Assembly: GCA_018812485.1 (NCBI GenBank)
Contig: JAHJDO010000062.1
Span: forward strand, 1 to 57,961
From: a bacterium
GTDB lineage: Bacteria; JAHJDO01
Direction of reading: 5' to 3'
DNA length: 57,961 nucleotides
Shown here: positions 32,822 to 41,248 of the stretch, in pieces
How the letters are laid out: the number at the start of each line of letters is the position of its first letter
Position numbering within the stretch: position 1 is the stretch's first letter
Notes under the pieces: generated by a model
Databases searched by the model: none
Seen by the model: the letters and a program-made list of their open reading frames with translations, nothing else
What the model was told of the DNA's origin: nothing
Made by a program: the position numbers and the translations under genes

Positions 32822-34324
32822 ATGAAAAAATATGACGACATAATTGTGGGAAGCGGTGTCAGCGGTCTAACACTTGCGCTTTTACTTGGCATGAATGGGC
32901 ATAAAGTGCTGCTTGTTGAAAAAAACGCGCATATCGGAGGATCATTGAGGCGGTTTTATTCTCAAGGCATTCCTTTTGATACAGGATTTCACTTTACAGG
33001 CGGATTCTATAAAAATGGGATTCTTCAGGATATGCTGATGGTTCTCGGTATTAGGGATCATATTCAGCCCATTTATCTGTCAGAGGATAAAAACAACCAG
33101 TTTATAATTGGTCCGGAACAGACAACATATAATCTGCCAACTGGTTATCAGCGAATAATAGAAAAGATAAAGGAATACTTTCCTTGCGAAGAACATGCCA
33201 TAGACAAATATTTTGCTATGATCAAGAATGTTTGTACTCATACTGCTGCCATGGATTTGCGTAAAATTTCTATGCCAACGACTTTTTTGGATGAGGATCT
33301 TTTAAGTCTTGAGGATGCTTTGAGACAATTAACTAATAATCACAAGTTGAAAGCGCTGCTGGCCGGATACAGCATGTGTTACGGGGTTAAACCTCAAGAG
33401 ATTTCATTTGCCAATCACAGCAGAATTTGTTACAGCCTGTATGAATCCGTTGCCAGAGTAAAGGACGGTGGTGATGCATTTATCAGAGCATTTCAGAAAC
33501 GTTTTGGAGAATTCGATATTGAAATTATGCTCGATAAGCATATTACAGAATGTGTCGATATCCAGAATAATTATGTAGGACGTTTTGTTCTGAATACAGG
33601 AGAAGAAATATCCTGTGACCAGTGTATCTTTACAATACATCCCAAGGAAGTATTAAAGACCTTGCCTAAGAACCATTTGAGCAAGGCTTTTGTTGATAGG
33701 GTCTCAGCATTTGAATCGTCAGCAGGGTTCTTTTCAGTGTATGGCGTTGTGGAATCTCCTAACTTAGCAGATGATTTTACCCCAACAATCACCTCTCTAT
33801 TTCCAACAGCGGATATAAATCAGTTGCTCGATCCGGGAAATAGCGAGATGCCGGCTATGGTAATTATGCAGAATGCAGAAGAAGTAAATGGGAAATCCTA
33901 TCATGTATTGAGCGCGCTTGAAGTATCTTTCCCTGAGCATGTAGAAGCATGGAAGCTTTCAAAGCATGGGAATCGCCCTTCTGACTACCTGAAATATAAA
34001 CAACAACATGTTAGCAGTATCAAAGATCGTATTATCGAAAAATTCCCAGAGTATAAGGATTCTTTTAAAGTAATAGATTCTGCATCTATCCTAACATTCA
34101 GAGATTATTTAAATTCTCCCGATGGATCAGCGTATGGTGTGAAACAGAAGATCAGACAGTTTAATCTTTTTGGAAAACTTCCTCTTCGCAATATATATGC
34201 TGCCGGCCAGAGCTCTATGCTGCCGGGAGTGGTAGGGGCAATGATGTCTTCATTTATTGTTGGAAGAACTATTGTTGGAAAAGAAAAATATAATCATTTT
34301 ATTGAGCAGAGATTATGCAATTAA
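32822..34324 (+). CDS. CrtI/phytoene-desaturase-like FAD oxidoreductase
   Basis: 500 residues. FAD loop DIIVGSGVSGLTLALLLG plus VEKNAHIGGSLRRF. The C-terminal motif is NIYAAGQSSMLPGVVGAMMS, as in carotenoid desaturases and isomerases. Members remove or move double bonds in long chains. No carotenoid gene is nearby; the partners are KS, ACP and dehydratase genes, so an acyl-bound polyene or similar chain is the likely substrate. The stop overlaps the next KS gene by 10 bases. Confidence 0.82.
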   Translation: MKKYDDIIVGSGVSGLTLALLLGMNGHKVLLVEKNAHIGGSLRRFYSQGIPFDTGFHFTGGFYKNGILQDMLMVLGIRDHIQPIYLSEDKNNQFIIGPEQTTYNLPTGYQRIIEKIKEYFPCEEHAIDKYFAMIKNVCTHTAAMDLRKISMPTTFLDEDLLSLEDALRQLTNNHKLKALLAGYSMCYGVKPQEISFANHSRICYSLYESVARVKDGGDAFIRAFQKRFGEFDIEIMLDKHITECVDIQNNYVGRFVLNTGEEISCDQCIFTIHPKEVLKTLPKNHLSKAFVDRVSAFESSAGFFSVYGVVESPNLADDFTPTITSLFPTADINQLLDPGNSEMPAMVIMQNAEEVNGKSYHVLSALEVSFPEHVEAWKLSKHGNRPSDYLKYKQQHVSSIKDRIIEKFPEYKDSFKVIDSASILTFRDYLNSPDGSAYGVKQKIRQFNLFGKLPLRNIYAAGQSSMLPGVVGAMMSSFIVGRTIVGKEKYNHFIEQRLCN

Positions 34325-35556
34325 AACGGGTAGTAATAACTGGTGTTGGAGCTATTTCTCCTTTAGGCAATGACGTTCCCGCTCTTACTGCGGGAATTGA
34401 ACAAAGGAAAAGCGCTGTTCGTTATATGGAGGATTGGAACCAGTACATCGGCCTGCGCAGTTTAGTTGCAGCGCCTGCAGAAGTTAAAAATGAAAAATTA
34501 ATACCGAGGCAGAACAGACGATCAATGGGAAGAATGAGTATTTTTGCAGTTCAGGCAGCGCAACAAGCTCTATCGGACGCTGATATAGACCGTGAAGCAT
34601 TATCTACAGGAAGGATTGGATGTATTATTGGGTCAACTACAGGAAGCGCTCAAAGCCTCACCGAGACCTTTGAAATTATGATTCCAGCAAAGGATCTAAC
34701 TCAGCTCAATTCAACAAAATTCTTTCAGTGCATTTCCCATACAGCAGCTATGAATGTATCTCAGTATCTGGGAATAACAGGCTGCGTTATGGCAACCTCT
34801 GCTGCGTGCGCGTCTGCATTACAAGCTATTGGAGCAGGCTGCGATCTGATCAGGTTAGGCAAACAAGATGCGCTATTATGCGGCGGTGCAGAAGAACTTC
34901 ATCCAACTGTTACTGGATCTTTTGATATTCTCTTTGCAACATCAACAAATTATAATCAATCTCCTCATAAGACCCCGCGGCCTTTTGACATGAAACGGGA
35001 CGGTTTGGTATGTGGAGAAGGAAGCGGGATACTTGTTCTGGAGGAGTATGAAAGGGCTGTAGCAAGAAAGGCGAAAATATACGCTGAAGTTATAGGATAT
35101 CATACATGCGGAAATGGAGCTCATATCAGTCAGTCCAGCAAAGCTGGTATGGTTTCATGCATCAGTAATGCCTTAAGCAATGCGCATGTTGAACCAAAAG
35201 ATGTTGATTACATCAATGCTCATGCAACAGCAACGGTCCAGGGCGACAAGGAAGAAGCTCAGGCAATAAGAGAGATATTCGGCGATCGTGTTCCAGTAAG
35301 CAGTTTAAAGGGATATATCGGACATACACTCGGCGCATCAGGAGCATTGGAACTAATTGCTTCTTTGGTAATGATGAAAAAAGGGTGCATATATCCCACT
35401 CTAAACCTTGAAAAAGTAGATCCGGATTGTGAAGGCATTTGTCATGTAATGAAACCATTAAGCAGAGAAATTAAAATTATGGTAAAAAATTGCTTTGCAT
35501 TTGGCGGGATTAACGCAGCGCTGGTGTGCAAAAGAATGACTAATTCTAATGGATAA
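34315..35556 (+). CDS. beta-ketoacyl-ACP synthase, FabF-type, intact triad
   Basis: 413 residues. Nucleophile Cys165 in TSAACASALQA, His303 in NAHATATVQGD and His337 in YIGHTLGASGA form the complete Cys-His-His triad of an elongating ketosynthase. It is translationally coupled to the CrtI-like gene. It would elongate the ACP-bound chain with malonyl-ACP. Twelve bases after its stop a RhuM-Fic gene intervenes before the ACP gene. Confidence 0.9.
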   Translation: MQLKRVVITGVGAISPLGNDVPALTAGIEQRKSAVRYMEDWNQYIGLRSLVAAPAEVKNEKLIPRQNRRSMGRMSIFAVQAAQQALSDADIDREALSTGRIGCIIGSTTGSAQSLTETFEIMIPAKDLTQLNSTKFFQCISHTAAMNVSQYLGITGCVMATSAACASALQAIGAGCDLIRLGKQDALLCGGAEELHPTVTGSFDILFATSTNYNQSPHKTPRPFDMKRDGLVCGEGSGILVLEEYERAVARKAKIYAEVIGYHTCGNGAHISQSSKAGMVSCISNALSNAHVEPKDVDYINAHATATVQGDKEEAQAIREIFGDRVPVSSLKGYIGHTLGASGALELIASLVMMKKGCIYPTLNLEKVDPDCEGICHVMKPLSREIKIMVKNCFAFGGINAALVCKRMTNSNG

Positions 35557-35568
35557 AAGATAGATAAG

Positions 35569-36549
35569 ATGAGCGTTAGGGATTTGTCTAAAGGACAGGT
35601 TATAGTATATGAGAATAAGGTTGAAGTCAGGCTGGAAAAAGAAACTGTCTGGCTTGCACAAAAGCAGATGGCTATCCTTTTTGAAAAAGGAATTCCAACG
35701 ATAAACGAACATATTAAAAATATTTACAAAGAGAAAGAACTGGATAAAAATTCAACTATTCGGAAATTCCGAATAGTTCAAACCGAAGGTGGAAGACAAG
35801 TAGAAAGGGATATAGAGTTTTATAATTTAGATGTTATTATCTCTATTGGTTATCGTGTAAAATCCCATTGCGGCACCCAATTTCGTATCTGGGCAACAAA
35901 TGTGCTTAAGCAGCATTTGGTTAACGGATATACGATCAATGAGAAACGGTTAAAGTCTGCCCGGCATAAGTATCAGGAATTACAGAAATCATTAAAACTT
36001 TTAGGCAACGTTATTCAGATTGAAGCAGTTTCCGGTGAGACAAAAGGACTTATTCAGGTGATAACCGAATACTCACATGCGCTTGATATTCTGGATGATT
36101 TTGATCACGAGCGGCTTTCTGTGCCAAAAGGAACAAAACAGTCAAAATTTAAGCTTACCTATGAAGAAGCTAGAAAAATAATTGAGGCTATGAAGCGAAA
36201 ATTTAAGCATTCAGCATTTGTTGGACAGGAAAAAGACGAAAGTTTCAAAAGTTCAATAGGGACGATTTACCAAACATTTGGCGGCGTAGACCTTTATCCA
36301 ACCGTTGAGGATAAAGCAGCTCATTTATTATATTTTGTTACTAAGAACCACAGTTTTGTGGACGGAAATAAACGCATTGCAGCAGCGCTTTTTATTTGCT
36401 TCTTGCAAGGCAATGGGCTTTTAGTCCGTAAAGATGGAGATAAACGGATTGATGATAATACACTTGTAGCCTTAACACTTATGATTGCAGCCAGTAAAGC
36501 ATCTGAAAAGGAGACAATGATTAAGGTAATATTAAATCTATTAATATAG
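35569..36549 (+). CDS. RhuM-type DNA-binding domain fused to a Fic/Doc domain
   Basis: 326 residues. Residues about 1-120 match the RhuM virulence-protein pattern (VRLEKETVWLAQKQMAILF, YNLDVIISIGYRVKS, FRIWATNVLKQHL). Residues about 210-326 are a Fic domain with the full motif HSFVDGNKR beginning at His261, so AMP- or phosphate-transfer activity is possible. It fits exactly between the KS and ACP genes with 12-base gaps on each side. This family is normally part of mobile or defence modules. Confidence 0.85.
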   Translation: MSVRDLSKGQVIVYENKVEVRLEKETVWLAQKQMAILFEKGIPTINEHIKNIYKEKELDKNSTIRKFRIVQTEGGRQVERDIEFYNLDVIISIGYRVKSHCGTQFRIWATNVLKQHLVNGYTINEKRLKSARHKYQELQKSLKLLGNVIQIEAVSGETKGLIQVITEYSHALDILDDFDHERLSVPKGTKQSKFKLTYEEARKIIEAMKRKFKHSAFVGQEKDESFKSSIGTIYQTFGGVDLYPTVEDKAAHLLYFVTKNHSFVDGNKRIAAALFICFLQGNGLLVRKDGDKRIDDNTLVALTLMIAASKASEKETMIKVILNLLI

Positions 36550-36561
36550 GGGGAATTTGGA

Positions 36562-36825
36562 ATGGATAAGCAGGAAATTATAGATAAAATAAATCGGGTA
36601 TTTGAGGAATCCTTTGAGATTAAAAAAGAAAAACTCTTACCGCAAGCGAATATTTTTGAAGATCTTGGCTTGGACAGTTTAGATGTTGTGGACCTGGTTG
36701 TTGCCTTACAGCAGAAGTTTGGCATTAAAATACGCGATGACCAACGCCTCAGAAACATCCGGACACTTGAGGATATCTACAAATTTGTTCTTACTTTAAA
36801 AGATGAAGAAAACGCAGTTAATTAA
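36562..36825 (+). CDS. acyl carrier protein
   Basis: 87 residues. The phosphopantetheine site is Ser39 in FEDLGLDSLDVVDLVVAL, followed by the acidic helix. It is the only ACP of the cluster, whereas APE clusters usually have two. It is preceded by AGGGGGAATTTGG and followed after 5 bases by the acyltransferase. Confidence 0.93.
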   Translation: MDKQEIIDKINRVFEESFEIKKEKLLPQANIFEDLGLDSLDVVDLVVALQQKFGIKIRDDQRLRNIRTLEDIYKFVLTLKDEENAVN

Positions 36826-36830
36826 TTGGA

Positions 36831-37583
36831 ATGAAGACCTTAGAGCTGATATATTTTAACATAGTGTTTTATACACTGTTCTTATCGTTCTCTGTGTTTA
36901 GTATTCCTATTTTAAGTTTATCTGTTATTTTTCTTGGTTTGTTTTCATCTCGCCGCAAGACTATGAAGCGATTTCGCAGAGCAATCAATTGGTACGGCAA
37001 TGTAATTATCAGAGTTCTTCCGTTTCCTTTTGTGCGTTTCAGGTATAAAGATTATGCAAAGAATAAAGGCAGAGGTCCGTATATTTTTGTTTGTAATCAC
37101 CGCTCCAGCTCAGATCCATTTTTAATTGGATGCCTTCCCTATGAACTTATTCAGATTGTAAATACATGGCCATTTCGTCTTCCGGTGCTGGGGATATTTG
37201 CAAGATGGGCGGGTTATTTGAATGTCAAGAGAATGCAGTTTAAGAAATTTTCCTATAAAACAATCGAGTTACTCGGACAGGGAGTTTCCATTGTTGCATT
37301 TCCTGAAGGAACACGTTCCAGAAATAAAAAAATCGGACAGTTTCACAGCTCAATCTTTCGCGTTGCCTTGCAAGCGCAATGTCCGATTGTACCTATATGT
37401 ATTTCCGGGAATGAGAATATCCCTCCACGCGGATCACTTCTCTTGCATCAGGGAATAATCAGACTGCACAAATTGCCAGGTCTCGAATGGGAACAGTACA
37501 AGGATTTAGGACCGTTTAAGCTTAAAAACAAAGTGCGTGATATAATAGCTTCGGAGCTTGCTGTTATGGAGGATGGGGCATGA
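36831..37583 (+). CDS. PlsC-type 1-acylglycerol-phosphate acyltransferase-like
   Basis: 250 residues. N-terminal membrane segments (ELIYFNIVFYTLFLSFSVF and IPILSLSVIFLGLF). Catalytic motif NHRSSSDPF (NHx4D) and substrate motif FPEGTRSRN. It probably transfers the finished acyl chain from ACP to a lipid acceptor at the inner membrane. It overlaps the ligase gene by 4 bases (ATGA). Confidence 0.88.
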   Translation: MKTLELIYFNIVFYTLFLSFSVFSIPILSLSVIFLGLFSSRRKTMKRFRRAINWYGNVIIRVLPFPFVRFRYKDYAKNKGRGPYIFVCNHRSSSDPFLIGCLPYELIQIVNTWPFRLPVLGIFARWAGYLNVKRMQFKKFSYKTIELLGQGVSIVAFPEGTRSRNKKIGQFHSSIFRVALQAQCPIVPICISGNENIPPRGSLLLHQGIIRLHKLPGLEWEQYKDLGPFKLKNKVRDIIASELAVMEDGA

Positions 37584-38875
37584 GAGATTTATATCGTTAT
37601 CGTGATATAGCGTTTAGTTCGCCGAAAGAAATCCGAGAGATTCAGGAAAGGCAATTACAGGAACACATTGCATACTGTATCAAACATTCTCCTTTTTACA
37701 GCAAGGCGCTGAAGAATATCAAAGCTGAATGCAGTAATATAACGATTAATCAGCTATCAAAACTTCCCTTTACTGAGAAGTCTGATATTGAGCAAAATAA
37801 TGACGATTTTTGCGCAGTTACTTCTGATAAGATTGTTGATGTTGTTTTATCTTCAGGAACAACGGGCAAACCGATCAGGATGATGTATACTGATTATGAC
37901 TTAAAGCGGCTTGCCTATAATGAGGAAAGATCGTTTACGGGATGCGGACTGACTTCCAATGATACGGTGTTATTAACCTGCACAATGGATCGCTGTTTCG
38001 TTGCAGGTCTGGCGTATTTTCTTGGGATACGCAGTGTTGGCGCAGCAGCTATTAGAAACGGGCATAACAGTCTTGAGAGTCATCTGCAGATTATAAAACA
38101 AATGGAGCCAACAGCTCTTATCGGAGTTCCGAGTTTTCTGAGGAAACTGGGTTTGTACTTAAAGGAAAGCGGAATAGATCCTGATAAAACTGCTGTGTCC
38201 AAACTAATTTGTATTGGTGAACCGTTACGCGGAAAAAATCTTGAATTGTTAAAAGTAGGGGATGATTTGCAGAGCATATGGCAGGCACATGCTTTTTCCA
38301 CATACGCTTCTTCTGAGATTGTAACTACATTCTGTGAATGTACTGCTCAGCAAGGAGGCCATTCCCTTCCTGATCTGGCAGTTGTAGAAATCATTGATAA
38401 AAACGGCACCGTTCTTCCTCCTGGTAATACAGGCGAAATCGTTATAACGCCAATGGCAGTAGAAGGAATGCCTCTGATACGGTTTAAGACAGGTGATGTA
38501 AGTTTTCTGATTGATGAGCAATGTTCTTGCGGACGATTCTCTTCCAGGCTGGGGCCGATTATGGGAAGGAAAAAACAAATGATGAAGATTAAAGGAACTA
38601 CTCTCTATCCGCAGGCAATATATTCTGTCTTAGAAGAGATTGAGGCAATAAATGACTATTATGTAACAGTATCCGGAGAAAGCGAACTTTCAGATATCAT
38701 AGAAATCAATGTATCAATTAATGATTCGTCATGCACCGCAGATATGATACAGGATAAACTTCAGGCGCGTCTGAGAGTAAAACCTGAGATAATAATCGTC
38801 GATTCAGAAGCCATTAAACAGAAGGTCTATGATCCAAAGTCGCGAAAGCCAATTCGCTTTATAGATAGGAGATAA
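37580..38875 (+). CDS. PaaK-like adenylate-forming ligase
   Basis: 431 residues. The phosphate loop is VLSSGTTGKPIRM near residue 90. ASSEIVTTFCE and RFKTGDVSFLI are the later ANL motifs, and a small C-terminal domain has MMKIKGTTLYP. This is the phenylacetate-CoA ligase type, which activates carboxylic acids. It may load a starter acid onto ACP or CoA. No ammonia lyase or chorismate lyase is nearby, so an aromatic starter is not supported. Confidence 0.8.
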   Translation: MRDLYRYRDIAFSSPKEIREIQERQLQEHIAYCIKHSPFYSKALKNIKAECSNITINQLSKLPFTEKSDIEQNNDDFCAVTSDKIVDVVLSSGTTGKPIRMMYTDYDLKRLAYNEERSFTGCGLTSNDTVLLTCTMDRCFVAGLAYFLGIRSVGAAAIRNGHNSLESHLQIIKQMEPTALIGVPSFLRKLGLYLKESGIDPDKTAVSKLICIGEPLRGKNLELLKVGDDLQSIWQAHAFSTYASSEIVTTFCECTAQQGGHSLPDLAVVEIIDKNGTVLPPGNTGEIVITPMAVEGMPLIRFKTGDVSFLIDEQCSCGRFSSRLGPIMGRKKQMMKIKGTTLYPQAIYSVLEEIEAINDYYVTVSGESELSDIIEINVSINDSSCTADMIQDKLQARLRVKPEIIIVDSEAIKQKVYDPKSRKPIRFIDRR

Positions 38876-38883
38876 ATAAAACA

Positions 38884-40353
38884 GTGAGTTGTCACACCCC
38901 AATACCAAATTTCGAATTTGCACGAGAGGAAATAGAAGATGCAGTACGCAATGGCAGGCTTCTATCTATGGAAATTGAACCCAGTCTGCGTTGTAATTTC
39001 CACTGTCCATATTGTTATATACCTGAGAATTCTTCTCTTGAAAACGAGTTGACCGTAGAGGAAATCTGCGATGTTATTTTACAAGCGCAGGATCTTGGAG
39101 CAAAAAAAATTATTATTCTCGGCGGAGAGCCGATGATATATCCGCATATTATGGAAATAATTAAGTTTATCAGAACGCATCATCTTAATGTGGAGGTATT
39201 TACCAATGGTTCTAATATTACTGCTGATATAGCAAAACAGCTTTTTGACTATGGAGTAAATGTAGTTCTAAAAATGAACACGTTTAATGAGCATACTCAG
39301 GATATGCTTGCCGGGAAAAAGGGAGCGTTCAAGACCATTCAGGAAGCATTCCACAATCTAAAGCAAGCAAGACGGCCTTCCGGAGAAACATTTCTGGCAG
39401 TCAGTACCGTTATATGCTCTCAGAATATTGATGAGTTGGTGGACATGTGGCAAAGACTGCGGGATCAGAATATTATCCCGTATTTTGAGATGATTACTCC
39501 GCAGGGAAATATTAGACAAAACGGATGGTTAAATATTGAATCTCAAAAGATACATGATATTTTTTGTAAAATTGCCGAAATTGACCGTACCCACTATGGA
39601 TACTTCTGGGAGCCTCAGCCTCCTCTGATAGGGAATAGATGCCTGCGGCACCAGTTTTCATGTCTTGTTACTTCTCAAGGATATGTTACGCCGTGTGTTG
39701 GGGTAACTATACCGGTTGGAAGCATACGAGAGCAAAAGCTTCGAGATATTATAAAAGACAGTGAGGTCATTCAGGATCTTAGAAACTACCATGATACAAT
39801 GAAGGCTCCTTGCCGTGAATGCGAAAAATCAAATGAATGTTACGGATGCCGCGGAGCAGCATACCAGCTGACAGGCGATTATCTGGCTTCTGACCCTATG
39901 TGCTGGAAGAATGTTGATAAACAGGGTAAAATTGCCAGTTTACCAATTGCAGTTGAAGAACTAATTCCGCAGAAATCGCCAATGAGAGTCATTGATACAC
40001 TTGTGAAAGTTGGTGAGCGTTCAGCAGATGTAACTGTGACATTGTCGAAAGATATGCTATTTATTGATGAAGACGGTCTACTTGACGAGGTTGCGTATCT
40101 TGAAATGATCGCGCAGGCAATAGCAGCGCTAAGCGGATTTAAACATATGGGTGCATCCAAACCGGCGCCGGGAGGATTCCTGCTTGGAGCGAAAAAGCTT
40201 GAGATATTAGGAAAAGCGCATGTTGGAGATACATTAAATATATCATTCTATAAATATGCAAGGTATGGCGGTTTTGGCATTGTTAAAGGAACCGTATCGC
40301 GGGGCAACCACGTGCTTGCCAGAGGAGAGGTAAAGATCTGGCATGAGATATGA
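38884..40353 (+). CDS. radical SAM enzyme fused to a hotdog dehydratase
   Basis: 489 residues from a GTG with AGGAGA 12 bases upstream. Residues about 25-300 form a radical SAM domain: Cys37, Cys41 and Cys44 in CNFHCPYC, then ILGGEPMIYP. Residues about 310-345 hold a SPASM-like Cys cluster (CRECEKSNECYGCRG). Residues about 355-489 are a FabA/FabZ/ApeP-like hotdog domain (ELIPQKSPMRVIDTLVKVGE; GGFLLGAKKLEILGKAHVGD). Radical chemistry is thus tethered to a 3-hydroxyacyl-ACP dehydratase. The junction is continuous without frameshift. Located between the ligase and cutA. Confidence 0.85.
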   Translation: MSCHTPIPNFEFAREEIEDAVRNGRLLSMEIEPSLRCNFHCPYCYIPENSSLENELTVEEICDVILQAQDLGAKKIIILGGEPMIYPHIMEIIKFIRTHHLNVEVFTNGSNITADIAKQLFDYGVNVVLKMNTFNEHTQDMLAGKKGAFKTIQEAFHNLKQARRPSGETFLAVSTVICSQNIDELVDMWQRLRDQNIIPYFEMITPQGNIRQNGWLNIESQKIHDIFCKIAEIDRTHYGYFWEPQPPLIGNRCLRHQFSCLVTSQGYVTPCVGVTIPVGSIREQKLRDIIKDSEVIQDLRNYHDTMKAPCRECEKSNECYGCRGAAYQLTGDYLASDPMCWKNVDKQGKIASLPIAVEELIPQKSPMRVIDTLVKVGERSADVTVTLSKDMLFIDEDGLLDEVAYLEMIAQAIAALSGFKHMGASKPAPGGFLLGAKKLEILGKAHVGDTLNISFYKYARYGGFGIVKGTVSRGNHVLARGEVKIWHEI

Positions 40354-40661
40354 ATAAAATGATTTTTCTTTACATTTCCAATGAATCAGCCAAAGAGGCA
40401 AAAAAAATTGCCAGGCACTTGCTTGAAAAACGTATGATTGGCTGTGCGAATATTTTCCCAGTCAATGCTATGTATTGGTGGAAAGGCAAAATTGCCGATG
40501 AAACGGAGGTTGTGCTTATTGCTAAAACAACGAAGGAGAATTATCAAAAAGTTCGGGATGAAATTGCCAGAATCCATCCTTTTGACACTCCTTGCATAAT
40601 CAAGCTGGACGCTGATCCCAATGAAAAGTATTTACAATGGATCAAAAGTGAACTCAAATAG
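40350..40661 (+). CDS. cutA: CutA1-type divalent cation tolerance protein
   Basis: 103 residues, cytoplasmic trimer in the family. MIGCANIFPVNAMYWWKGKI and HPFDTPCIIKL are the family signatures. It overlaps the fusion enzyme gene by ATGA, hence co-translated, which is unusual for cutA. Its role here is unclear. Confidence 0.92.
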   Translation: MNKMIFLYISNESAKEAKKIARHLLEKRMIGCANIFPVNAMYWWKGKIADETEVVLIAKTTKENYQKVRDEIARIHPFDTPCIIKLDADPNEKYLQWIKSELK

Positions 40662-40720
40662 GCAGTGAGCCGGAATGGAATCCGCTTTTACTGGTATTAT
40701 TTTGCTAAATCAGTAAAGGT

Positions 40721-40747
40721 TTGCTATATTTTAGATAGTTTTATAAT
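40721..40747 (+). promoter_or_regulatory. possible promoter of the small membrane-protein gene
   Basis: TATAAT at 40742-40747 is perfect; TTGCTA at 40721-40726 gives a short 15-base spacer. It would allow the cassette-like gene to be expressed independently. Confidence 0.35.
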
Positions 40748-40801
40748 GAGGAATCGAGAAAATATGGATTCCATATATTAATTGTTAGGAGAAAATAAAA
40801 T

Positions 40802-41086
40802 ATGTCAATAGACCCGAAAGTATTGTTTCCAATATTAGAAAATACTGGTGAATCACAAGTAAGAATAAAACTTGCACAAGGAGTATACGGAGAAGAGAAA
40901 ATTCCTATTGTTTATGAATGGCTCCGCATAAAAGATGAAGAACGAATTAATCTTTCTTCTTCTCGCAATAAAGCAGCAGCTTTAGAACAACTCCGTATAG
41001 CAAGTAGTGCAAAAAATGCAGCATGGATTGCTGCTATCGCTGCAATTATTGCTGCGGCAACTACTATATTTGTTGTTGTGAAATAA
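40802..41086 (+). CDS. small tail-anchored membrane protein, cassette-like
   Basis: 94 residues. A soluble N-terminal half (GVYGEEKIPIVYEWLRIKDE) is followed by an Ala-rich helix and one C-terminal membrane segment (AAWIAAIAAIIAAATTIFVV). AGGAG precedes the ATG by 9 bases. No family recognised. The attC-like site begins 13 bases after the stop, so gene plus site have the anatomy of an integron gene cassette, inserted between cutA and the lolA-like gene. Confidence 0.6.
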   Translation: MSIDPKVLFPILENTGESQVRIKLAQGVYGEEKIPIVYEWLRIKDEERINLSSSRNKAAALEQLRIASSAKNAAWIAAIAAIIAAATTIFVVVK

Positions 41087-41099
41087 TACAAAATAAGAC

Positions 41100-41158
41100 T
41101 CCTAACAACGCGCTGCACTTGACCCGCAATAGCGGGCAAGTGAGCTTTAACGTTCAGC
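41100..41158 (+). mobile_element. attC-like site 2
   Basis: 59 nt from TCCTAAC to GTTCAGC. The central hairpin CACTTG-A-CCCGC / GCGGG-CAAGTG has an AATA loop and a single extrahelical A, the hallmark that sets the recombinogenic strand. Flanks AACAACGCGCTG and AGCTTTAACGTT match the wording of environmental attC sites. The R boxes are degenerate but the overall form is convincing. Confidence 0.7.
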
Positions 41159-41206
41159 CAAATATGATCAACAAAAACATCCCGTGTAAAATATACAAAA
41201 TCCTAG

Positions 41207-41212
41207 TATAAT
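41207..41212 (+). promoter_or_regulatory. possible -10 box of the export genes
   Basis: TATAAT at 41207-41212 lies about 37 bases before the lolA-like start, downstream of the attC-like site. The -35 region (GTGTAA) is poor. If used, the second half of the cluster has its own promoter. Confidence 0.35.
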
Positions 41213-41248
41213 TACAAATCAGGTTTTGAAATTATGTTTGGAGCAACT

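Noticed and set aside
35440-35712. Minus-strand frame over the KS/RhuM junction as a separate gene
   Set aside because: It is antisense to two well-supported genes and shows no family features or ribosome-binding site.
40665-40700. CGGAATGGAATCCG hairpin as a terminator after cutA
   Set aside because: The stem is only 4-5 bp and the following T-run is short; not convincing.
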